9,397 bases of DNA from Anaerolineaceae bacterium UBA6107 (GTDB lineage: Bacteria; Chloroflexota; Anaerolineae; Anaerolineales; Anaerolineaceae): assembly GCA_002428455.1 (NCBI GenBank), contig DIWL01000014.1, forward strand, positions 10,862-20,258, given 5' to 3'. Position numbers and translations under genes: made by a program. Positions 1 through 5,630 of the stretch are shown here, piece by piece; the stretch's first letter is position 1; every line of letters begins with the position of its first letter. A model generated the notes under the pieces. It did not search any database. It saw nothing but the letters and a program-made list of their open reading frames with translations, and was not told the origin of the DNA.

Positions 1-1656
1 CGCAAGGATGTGGTGATCGTGGCTTCGGTCAGTTGTATTTACGGCCTGGGCAACCCTGAAGAATACGGCAATGTGGTCGTGAAACTCGCTGTAGGGGAGA
101 TCTTCCGCCGCAACGCGCTGTTGAGACTGCTGATCGAAAGCCAGTATCAACGCAACGATCTGGAATTACGCCCGGGAGTTTTCAGGGTACGGGGCGATAC
201 AATGGAAGTCTTTCCCGCATATGAAGAAAAGCGCGCCTACCGCGTCATCTTCTTTGGGGATGAAGTGGAAAAGATTGTTGAGTTCTCCCCGCTTACCGGT
301 GAAATTTTCTCTGAACCCCACAATATTGAGATCTATCCGGCCAAACATTACATTGCCAGCGAAGCCAGGTTGAAACAAGCCATCCAGGACATCGAGCAGG
401 AAGTGGAAGACCAGATCAGGTATTTCAAGTCCAATGAAAGGCTGCTGGAAGCCCAACGCATTGAGCAGCGCTGCCGATACGACCTTGAAATGCTGCGCGA
501 AGTGGGTTATTGCTCAGGTATCGAGAACTACTCCAGGCACCTGGATCAACGCCCGGCGGGCTCAGCCCCGTGGACTTTGATGGACTACCTGCCAAGCGAA
601 TACCTGTTGGTGCTCGATGAATCGCACATGACTGTTCCGCAGATCAGGGGGATGTACAATGGCGACCAGTCACGCAAATCCACACTGGTGGATTATGGTT
701 TTCGTCTGCCTTCTGCTTTGGACAATCGTCCGTTGACCTTCCAGGAATTTGAAAAGGTGATGGGGTACACGATCTATACTTCGGCTACCCCTGCTGAATT
801 TGAGCTGAAACGCGCCAGGCAGGTGGTCGAGCAGATCATACGACCGACCGGTCTTGTCGATCCGGAAGTGGAGATTAGACCGACAAAAGGACAGGTGGAT
901 GATCTGTATGGCGAGATCAAAAAGCGCGTGGAGGTGGGAGAACGGGTGCTGGTGACCACTTTGACCAAGCGCATGTCAGAGGATCTCTCGGATTACCTGT
1001 TGGAACTTGGCTTGAAGGTAAATTACCTGCACTCTGAGGTGGAAACACTGGAGAGAGTAGGCATTCTGCGTGACCTGCGTATGGGTGTGTTTGATGTGCT
1101 CGTGGGCATTAATTTGCTGCGCGAAGGACTTGATCTACCGGAGGTATCCCTGGTGGCGATCCTGGATGCGGATAAGCAGGGTTTTCTGCGGTCAGCAACC
1201 GCGTTGATCCAAACGATTGGCCGGGCAGCGCGCAATGTCAATGGCAAGGTCATCATGTATGCCGATGTGGTCACAGACGCGATGAGAACGGCGATCGACG
1301 AGACCAACCGCCGGCGTAAGAAACAGAGCGATTACAACACAGCCAACGGGATCGAGCCATACACCGTGATCAAGGCAGTACACGATCTGACGGAAAGATT
1401 ATCAACCCCTTCAGCGGTAGCGGAAGCCAGGGGTGAATACAAAACAGCTACTGGAGCGCCGATCATGCCGCTCAAGGATCTTAAGCGCATGATCGTAGAA
1501 CTTGAAAAGGAAATGAAACAGGCGGCCAGTCAACTACAATTTGAGCAGGCAGCGGTTATACGGGATCGAATTATCGATCTCAAGCAGATGTTGGCAGATG
1601 AATCAGATCTTCCACCCTGGAAAAAAGCACGCCTGATGGCTGGTGAAATCGAATGA
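1..1656 (+). CDS. uvrB: UvrABC system protein B, excision repair helicase subunit (5' end outside window)
   Basis: UvrB takes damaged DNA from UvrA, verifies the lesion with its helicase fold and recruits UvrC for incision; it acts in the cytoplasm. The reading frame is open from base 1, and 551 codons are visible out of about 670 in the family, so roughly 120 residues, including the Walker A motif and most of the beta-hairpin, lie before the window. Visible landmarks in order: the family signature SCIYGLGNPEEY near the left edge; the UvrA-binding domain 2 with RGDTMEVFPAYEE; helicase motif II DESH (616-627); TSATP (778-792); GINLLREGLDLPE (about 1105-1143); motif VI QTIGRAARN (1210-1236); and a C-terminal UVR coiled-coil motif with FEQAAVIRDRI (about 1540-1575) that contacts UvrC. 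The first in-frame start-like codon (GTG at 10) lies inside the conserved core and is not the start. The stop is TGA. No frameshift or missing motif is seen. The gene converges on the acylphosphatase gene, whose stop is 11 bases away. Confidence 0.98.
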   Translation, partial: RKDVVIVASVSCIYGLGNPEEYGNVVVKLAVGEIFRRNALLRLLIESQYQRNDLELRPGVFRVRGDTMEVFPAYEEKRAYRVIFFGDEVEKIVEFSPLTGEIFSEPHNIEIYPAKHYIASEARLKQAIQDIEQEVEDQIRYFKSNERLLEAQRIEQRCRYDLEMLREVGYCSGIENYSRHLDQRPAGSAPWTLMDYLPSEYLLVLDESHMTVPQIRGMYNGDQSRKSTLVDYGFRLPSALDNRPLTFQEFEKVMGYTIYTSATPAEFELKRARQVVEQIIRPTGLVDPEVEIRPTKGQVDDLYGEIKKRVEVGERVLVTTLTKRMSEDLSDYLLELGLKVNYLHSEVETLERVGILRDLRMGVFDVLVGINLLREGLDLPEVSLVAILDADKQGFLRSATALIQTIGRAARNVNGKVIMYADVVTDAMRTAIDETNRRRKKQSDYNTANGIEPYTVIKAVHDLTERLSTPSAVAEARGEYKTATGAPIMPLKDLKRMIVELEKEMKQAASQLQFEQAAVIRDRIIDLKQMLADESDLPPWKKARLMAGEIE

Positions 1657-1667
1657 ACCCTGAGTCG

Positions 1668-1955
1668 TTAAATTGAAGGTGCTACCGAGAAACGATCAAA
1701 TTGGCTGACCACTGGAGGCCAATCTGTCACAAGGTCAGTCACGAACGCGGATGACGGACCAACCCGGACAGCGGCAACGAACCTGGCCAGATCGGCTGCT
1801 GTGCCCTGGGCGAGAATTTCTACCCTTTCGTCAAACCGGTTGCGCACCCAGCCGTTGATGTGCAGGTCAGCGGCAATATTTTTAACAAAATATCGAAAAC
1901 CAACCCCCTGCACGCGGCCTTCCACCAGAATATGCACGTTGCGTAATTCATCCAT
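1668..1955 (-). CDS. acyP: Acylphosphatase
   Basis: A 95-residue acylphosphatase, an enzyme that hydrolyses carboxyl-phosphate (acyl phosphate) bonds. It is a small cytoplasmic alpha/beta protein of the usual family length. The phosphate-binding loop GRVQGVGFRYF is at residues 13-23 with the catalytic arginine at R21, and the second signature GWVRNRFDERVEI starts at residue 35 with the catalytic asparagine at N39. Both catalytic residues are present. The frame stays open upstream for another 76 codons, but those overlap the HEAT gene in another frame and show no family similarity. I therefore place the start at the ATG at 1955, which has an AGGT ribosome-binding sequence six bases before it. 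The stop is TAA. It is the last gene of the protease-HEAT-acylphosphatase group, 37 bases after the HEAT gene. Its cellular substrate cannot be told from the sequence. Confidence 0.95.
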   Translation of the reverse strand: MDELRNVHILVEGRVQGVGFRYFVKNIAADLHINGWVRNRFDERVEILAQGTAADLARFVAAVRVGPSSAFVTDLVTDWPPVVSQFDRFSVAPSI

Positions 1956-1992
1956 GCTAGAACCTGCTGAGTAACTCCCTAAGGGATGAGGA

Positions 1993-3039
1993 TCAATCCT
2001 CGTCTTCTTCATCCTCATCGTAGAGAGCATAGTCATCCTCATCTTCCAGGTCATCATTATCGAAATCCAGCTCGTCTTCATCCTCCGAAGAAAAGTTGGA
2101 AGTTTGCAAGCCGCTGGAAGTGGAGAACTCCATGTTATCGATGGCTTTTTCGATCCAATCAACCTCATCGTCATCTGTGGCATTTTTTAGCAGTTCATCA
2201 AGTTTTTCCTTGACCTCATCGCCACCTATTTGGGAGAGCGACCAGATCATAGCAAGGCGTATCTCTTCGTCCTCGATACCGTATTCCAACGCGGCTAATA
2301 GTTTTTCTCTTGAACCGGTCAATTCCAGTTCCCCGGCCGCGCGGACCGCTTCAAACTGCACATCAGGGTCGGGTGAATTGAGCAATTTATCCACTTGCGC
2401 CGCCCATGAATCATCTGCTGAGCGTCCCATAGCGCACAGCGCGCTGGTGACCCAGCCGGAATCGTTGGACAGGTAAGCATTTTGGATCAAACCTGGGATT
2501 GAGGGATGGCTGGAATACCCGAGTGATTCCAGTGCGCGTTGTTTGACACGCGCCTGGTCATTTCCCTCAACGATCGAAACAAGATGTTTGACGATCTTTT
2601 CGTAGAGATCAGCGCGGATCGTTTCCAGTTCGCCCAGCAGCACAAATTTACCCAGCACGGCAGCTGCGGTTGCCCGTGTGGTCTCGTCAGGATCAGTGAT
2701 GGACATTGAAAGGAGATCAGGAACCAGGTTGGTTTCTTCACATTCCCACAAAAGACGCAAGGCGATCACGCGTACGGCAGCGAGAGGATCATTGAGAAGC
2801 GCGCGAGCCATGTTGTCGAAATTTACCACGGTGTCAGACTCTAACACGGTTTCCAGGTCTTCGAGGAGGCTCACTTTGCGTTGTTCAGGCAGGTTTGGCC
2901 AGATGTGTTGAAAATCCTTCAGGTTCTTGCGGGTTAGATCGGAAAAGTATCTCACGAAGCGGACCGGAAAGGGTGTGCCAAGATCTTGCAGCGCATCCAG
3001 CACAGCGGAAAACGGGGTCAGATCAAGTGATTCATCCAT
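1993..3039 (-). CDS. HEAT-repeat protein with strongly acidic C-terminal tail
   Basis: A 348-residue protein of unknown function. Residues about 75-303 look like about six consecutive HEAT-type helical pairs, judged from recurring segments such as NDPLAAVRVIALRLL, TDPDETTRATAAAVLG, SPDPDVQFEAVRAAGELE and IEDEEIRLAMIWSLSQIG, each with the D-x-x-(V/I)-R-x-x-A pattern. Such superhelices usually act as protein-binding scaffolds. The last 32 residues hold 22 Asp/Glu, and the final eight are all acidic. No signal peptide or membrane segment is seen, so it is probably cytoplasmic. A GTG at 3042 directly precedes the ATG at 3039. The AGGAGG ribosome site is four bases from the GTG but seven from the ATG, so I chose the ATG. 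It begins 11 bases after the protease gene, whose TAG stop overlaps that ribosome site, which suggests coupled translation. The HEAT call is firm, but the partner is unknown. Confidence 0.88.
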   Translation of the reverse strand: MDESLDLTPFSAVLDALQDLGTPFPVRFVRYFSDLTRKNLKDFQHIWPNLPEQRKVSLLEDLETVLESDTVVNFDNMARALLNDPLAAVRVIALRLLWECEETNLVPDLLSMSITDPDETTRATAAAVLGKFVLLGELETIRADLYEKIVKHLVSIVEGNDQARVKQRALESLGYSSHPSIPGLIQNAYLSNDSGWVTSALCAMGRSADDSWAAQVDKLLNSPDPDVQFEAVRAAGELELTGSREKLLAALEYGIEDEEIRLAMIWSLSQIGGDEVKEKLDELLKNATDDDEVDWIEKAIDNMEFSTSSGLQTSNFSSEDEDELDFDNDDLEDEDDYALYDEDEEDED

Positions 3040-3046
3040 CACCGGT

Positions 3047-3052
3047 CCTCCT
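3047..3052 (-). promoter_or_regulatory. Ribosome-binding site of the HEAT gene, overlapping the upstream stop codon
   Basis: Read on the minus strand the sequence is TAGGAGG followed by ACCGGTGATG. The TAG stop of the protease gene (3053-3051) supplies the first AG of a perfect AGGAGG. Spacing is four bases to the GTG and seven to the ATG, which favours the ATG at 3039 as the start and suggests ribosomes can re-initiate on finishing the protease gene. Confidence 0.75.
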
Positions 3053-4145
3053 ACCTGGGTAGTAACACGGGGTTTACGATGTCGTTGATGATCAGAACGA
3101 CCATCAGAGCAATAAGCAGTGCAAAGAATACCATGTGAACCCTGCCTTCCAACGCAGCGGGGATCTTTTTCTTGAACAACAATTCGGGTAACAGGAAGAG
3201 AATCCGACCACCGTCCAACGCAGGGATGGGGAGCAGATTCGTGTAGCCCAATGCTACTGAAATGACTGCAAAAAAGTACAGGGTATTCAACCCCGCCATT
3301 TCCGGGTTTTGGGCGGCTTCTTCTTTGTCCGCGGTTTGAACCTGGGCGTAAATGTCATAAATACCTTTGACACTGACCATGCGTGCTTCGGAGGGTGCGA
3401 TCTGACCGCTGATCAGGCGCACCGGCAGCATGATCAATTGATAACCCTGATCCAGCGTGGTAACGGCTGCGCTCGGAAGGGCTTTCAGGAATGAAACCTT
3501 AACGCTGGGATTGGTGATGGTAATGCCCAGCGGACCCTGGTTCTCCGGCCATTCCTCGCGTGGGGTGGCGACAACATTCACTTCACTACCGTCGCGGATC
3601 AACACGATTTCAAGGGGTTGACCGAGATGTGTTGATATTTCCGCAGACAACTTTTCCATGCTGTCGATCTGAGTGCCGTTGACAGTGGAGATGATGTCAC
3701 CGACTTGAATGCCGCTAACAGCGGCGGGTGTGTCAGCGGTAACATCGGAGATTTGCACTTTCGTTACATCCGGTGAGCCGATGCGCGTGAAAAGGTAGGT
3801 GATGAGTAGAAAACCAATTAGCAGGTTGAATGCGGAGCCGCCCAGCAGGGTGATGAAGCGGTTGATCGGTTTGGCTGAGAGGAAACTGCCCGGCTCTGTA
3901 TCATTCTGATCTTCACCTTTCATGCGGCAGAAACCGCCAAAGGGGATCCAGTTGAGCGTAAAGTCGGTGCCACCAGCCCTGAAGAGACGGACCATTTTGG
4001 GTGGATAACCAATCCCGAACTCTTCAACTTTGATCTTGCTGAGACGCGCAAAAATGAAGTGACCGAGCTCATGCAGCAAGATCAGCGCGCCGAAGGCGAT
4101 CACAAATTCAAGTATGGTTAAAGCAGTATTACCGATATTGTTCAT
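3051..4145 (-). CDS. rseP: Site-2 intramembrane zinc metalloprotease, RseP/M50B family
   Basis: A 364-residue integral membrane protease of the site-2 (RseP/SpoIVFB) family, which cuts substrates such as anti-sigma factors or signal-peptide remnants inside the membrane. The zinc ligands are visible: HELGH at residues 25-29 in the first membrane helix and PIPALDGGR at 306-314 with the third ligand D311. A conserved GGFCRMKGED follows the first helix (70-79). A second helix begins with GGSAFN (102-107), where many relatives have G-P-x-x-N; the Asn is kept. One PDZ domain lies at about 128-195 (DVTADTPAAVSGIQVGDIISTVNG). E. coli RseP has two PDZ domains, so this is the shorter one-PDZ form. Further membrane helices lie at about 285-305 and 336-357. 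The ATG start has AGGA five bases upstream; the stop is TAG. It leads the group with the HEAT and acylphosphatase genes. dxr, cdsA and bamA, common neighbours elsewhere, are absent. Its substrate is not evident. Confidence 0.95.
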   Translation of the reverse strand: MNNIGNTALTILEFVIAFGALILLHELGHFIFARLSKIKVEEFGIGYPPKMVRLFRAGGTDFTLNWIPFGGFCRMKGEDQNDTEPGSFLSAKPINRFITLLGGSAFNLLIGFLLITYLFTRIGSPDVTKVQISDVTADTPAAVSGIQVGDIISTVNGTQIDSMEKLSAEISTHLGQPLEIVLIRDGSEVNVVATPREEWPENQGPLGITITNPSVKVSFLKALPSAAVTTLDQGYQLIMLPVRLISGQIAPSEARMVSVKGIYDIYAQVQTADKEEAAQNPEMAGLNTLYFFAVISVALGYTNLLPIPALDGGRILFLLPELLFKKKIPAALEGRVHMVFFALLIALMVVLIINDIVNPVLLPR

Positions 4146-4176
4146 AAAGATCCTATTCCAAGCAAATTTTCTCTTT

Positions 4177-4182
4177 ATTATA
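4177..4182 (-). promoter_or_regulatory. Possible -10 promoter element before the protease gene
   Basis: The minus strand reads TATAAT at 4182-4177, 31 bases before the protease ATG, which would give a leader of about 24 bases. It lies just downstream of the terminator at 4230-4257, where a new transcript would be expected to begin. No convincing -35 element is present at 16-18 bases spacing, so this is a match to the -10 consensus plus sensible placement only. Confidence 0.35.
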
Positions 4183-4201
4183 AACGGTTAAAAAGCCGTT
4201 T
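4182..4201. repeat. Short inverted repeat beside the putative -10 element
   Basis: AAACGG (4182-4187) and CCGTTT (4196-4201) are perfect inverted 6-base arms around an 8-base AT-rich spacer. The repeat fills the space directly upstream of the possible -10 box of the protease gene, where an operator would fit. On the plus strand it is followed by TTATTTG and could instead be a weak stem-loop. The arms are short, so chance is possible. Confidence 0.3.
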
Positions 4202-4229
4202 TATTTGTAATCCTGATTTGAAGGAAAAG

Positions 4230-4257
4230 AAAAACAGGTGAGTGTTCACCTGTTTTT
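4230..4257 (-). terminator. Stem-loop transcription terminator, probably bidirectional
   Basis: AAAAACAGGTGA (4230-4241) and TCACCTGTTTTT (4246-4257) are perfect 12-base inverted arms around a 4-base loop (GTGT). Read on the minus strand the stem ends in GTTTTT followed by CTTTTCC, a good U-rich tract. It sits 57 bases after the stop of the 91-residue protein gene and 84 bases before the protease start, so it closes the opp/small-protein group and separates it from the protease group. The symmetric A and T arms would also work on the plus strand. Confidence 0.82.
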
Positions 4258-4314
4258 CACATCCAAATTATTATCCAGGTTAGCGATCTTTGTTCTACCA
4301 AACAGCCAAGCAAA

Positions 4315-4590
4315 TTACGCGAACCAGATCTCGGTGCAAAACAAAACGAAGAGCACCCAAACCGCGGAAAAAATTGCTACGATGAGCAGGCCAGCCAGGA
4401 CCGCATACCACGTATACCGGCGCGCTTCCGAGTCGGTCATCGCATCACCACGAGGGTGCTGCTGAACTGCCTGCTGCCTGGAGAAGAAGCCATGCCTGAT
4501 ACGCTTATCATGCCAGCGCATTCCCGGCACATCCATGTTGCAGATCACCCTGCCATCGTCCTCTTCGTATTTAGGTTGTTTAGTTGTCAT
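4315..4590 (-). CDS. Small single-pass membrane protein of unknown function (91 residues)
   Basis: I do not recognise a characterised family. The protein has three parts. A short hydrophilic N-terminus carries YEEDDGRVICNMDVPGMRW (residues 8-26), a compact D-D-G-R-x-I-x-x-M type motif that looks conserved in character, though I cannot search for relatives. A basic, His/Gln-rich linker follows (about 27-60, HDKRIRHGFF then RQQAVQQHPRGD). One hydrophobic helix (about 62-85) precedes a short tail ending EIWFA. The likely topology is N-terminus inside, with one membrane segment near the C-terminus. An in-frame TTG at 4602 and GTG at 4599 lie upstream, but they overlap GGTGAT, a good match to the ribosomal anti-Shine-Dalgarno region four bases before the ATG at 4590, so I start at that ATG. 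The stop is TAA. The gene begins 36 bases after oppF and is followed by a strong terminator, so it may be the last gene of the opp transcript or have its own weak promoter. Confidence 0.75.
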   Translation of the reverse strand: MTTKQPKYEEDDGRVICNMDVPGMRWHDKRIRHGFFSRQQAVQQHPRGDAMTDSEARRYTWYAVLAGLLIVAIFSAVWVLFVLFCTEIWFA

Positions 4591-4607
4591 TATTATCACC
4601 AATAATC

Positions 4608-4616
4608 ATTGTAACA
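4608..4616 (-). promoter_or_regulatory. Possible extended -10 promoter before the small membrane protein gene
   Basis: The minus strand reads TGTTACAAT, matching the TGnTAtAAT extended -10 form at all but one position of the hexamer. It lies in the AT-rich 36-base gap after oppF. The implied leader would be only about 11 bases, barely enough for the GGTGAT ribosome site, and no good -35 is seen. This is a weak call. Confidence 0.2.
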
Positions 4617-4626
4617 AATTTTTACA

Positions 4627-5628
4627 TTAATTAAACAGGTGACAGACGACCGTATGTCCGGGTTCAATTTCCTTGGATTGCGGGACAACAGATTTGCATA
4701 TCTCCATGCATTCCCGGCAGCGTGTGTGGAATTTGCAGCCAGGCGGGGGATTGGCAGGGGATGGGATGCTTCCCTCGAGGATGATACGATTCGTCTTGGT
4801 CTCAGGGTCTGGAACCGGTGCTGCGCTCAGCAAAGCCTGTGTGTAGGGGTGGAGGGGATTCCTGAAGATTGACTCTTTAGGCCCGTACTCGACCAGGCTT
4901 CCCAGGTACATCACACCCACATTATCTGAGATATGTTCCACCACCGAAAGGTCATGAGAAATGAATAAATATGTCAGTTTAAACTCGTCCTGCAAATCTT
5001 TAAGCAGGTTGATGATCTGCGCCTGTACCGAAACATCCAATGCAGAGACAGGCTCATCACACACAATAAACTCCGGATTTAATGCCAGCGCCCTGGCGAT
5101 GCAAATTCGTTGACGTTGTCCGCCTGAGAATTCGTGTGGGTAACGATCCTTATGGTAGGGTTCAAGTCCGCAAGATTTCATAATGCGGTCCAAATGGTCA
5201 TCGTACTGATCACTCGGAACCAGGTTGTGCTCTTTAACCGCCTCACCGATGATCTCGCTGACCGGTAGACGTGGAGAAAGGCTGGAATAGGGATCCTGGA
5301 AAATGATCTGCATTTTTGGACGGATAGCGCGCATCTGTTTGCGGTTGAGGGCAAAAATATCAAAGCCGAAGAAAAAGACATCGCCGCTGGTTTTTTCGTT
5401 GAGCCGTAAAATCGTTTTGCCAATTGTGGTTTTGCCGCAGCCGGATTCACCCACAAGGCCCATCGTCTTACCGCGTTTGATCTGGAAACTAACCCCGTCA
5501 ACCGCTTTCACGTGACCGACGACACTTTGCATCAAACCTGCTTTGATCGGAAAATATTGTTTTAGGTCCACGACCTCCAGAACGGTCTCCTGAAGATCTG
5601 TCATTGTTAAGAACTGGTCATTTAACAT
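4627..5628 (-). CDS. oppF: Oligopeptide/dipeptide ABC transporter ATP-binding protein, OppF type
   Basis: One of the two ATPases (333 residues, normal length) that power peptide uptake through OppBC; it pairs with OppD on the cytoplasmic face. Motifs: Walker A GESGCGKT at 60-67, Q-loop Q111 in FQDPYSS, ABC signature FSGGQRQR at 167-174, Walker B FIVCDEP with catalytic E192, D-loop SALD, and H-loop H225 in SHDLS. The C-terminal oligopeptide-transporter extension contains NPLHPYTQALL (257-267) and cysteines C298, C304, C311 and C329, spaced as in family members that bind a 4Fe-4S cluster; C307 is an extra cysteine between the second and third. The first ATG (5628) is chosen because AGAGGT lies six bases upstream inside the last codons of oppD; a later ATG at codon 9 has no ribosome site. 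The start lies two bases after the oppD stop. The length and the F-type FQDPYSSL sequence support OppF/DppF, but the peptide class cannot be told. Confidence 0.95.
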   Translation of the reverse strand: MLNDQFLTMTDLQETVLEVVDLKQYFPIKAGLMQSVVGHVKAVDGVSFQIKRGKTMGLVGESGCGKTTIGKTILRLNEKTSGDVFFFGFDIFALNRKQMRAIRPKMQIIFQDPYSSLSPRLPVSEIIGEAVKEHNLVPSDQYDDHLDRIMKSCGLEPYHKDRYPHEFSGGQRQRICIARALALNPEFIVCDEPVSALDVSVQAQIINLLKDLQDEFKLTYLFISHDLSVVEHISDNVGVMYLGSLVEYGPKESIFRNPLHPYTQALLSAAPVPDPETKTNRIILEGSIPSPANPPPGCKFHTRCRECMEICKSVVPQSKEIEPGHTVVCHLFN

Positions 5629-5630
5629 GT

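Larger units (their letters stand above)
4158..4316. repeat. Pair of 11-base direct repeats bracketing the intergenic region
   Basis: CCAAGCAAATT occurs at 4158-4168 and again at 4306-4316, in the same orientation. The two copies flank the gap between the 91-residue protein gene and the protease gene; the second copy includes part of the small gene's stop codon. Between them lie the terminator and the small inverted repeat. There is no transposase and there are no terminal inverted repeats, so the origin is unclear. Confidence 0.3.

Noticed and set aside
1..12. uvrB starting at the GTG at 10
   Set aside because: That codon lies inside the conserved core about 120 residues into the protein; the true start is before the window.
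1700..1740. Inverted CTGACC/GGTCAG arms near the 3' end of acylphosphatase
   Set aside because: Six-base arms around a loop of more than 20 bases inside coding sequence, with no T tract; not a credible terminator.
1976..1986. TCCCTAAGGGA palindrome between the HEAT gene and acylphosphatase
   Set aside because: The arms are five bases with a single central base, which cannot form a hairpin loop, and no T tract follows; too short to call an operator.
1956..2183. Upstream in-frame extension of the acylphosphatase frame (76 more codons)
   Set aside because: It lies over the HEAT coding region in another frame and has no family similarity; the catalytic domain starts normally after the ATG at 1955, which has its own ribosome site.
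2096..2476. Plus-strand open frame of 126 codons opposite the HEAT gene
   Set aside because: Serine-rich translation mirrors the acidic and leucine codons of the HEAT gene; there is no ribosome site and no recognisable domain. It is a shadow frame.
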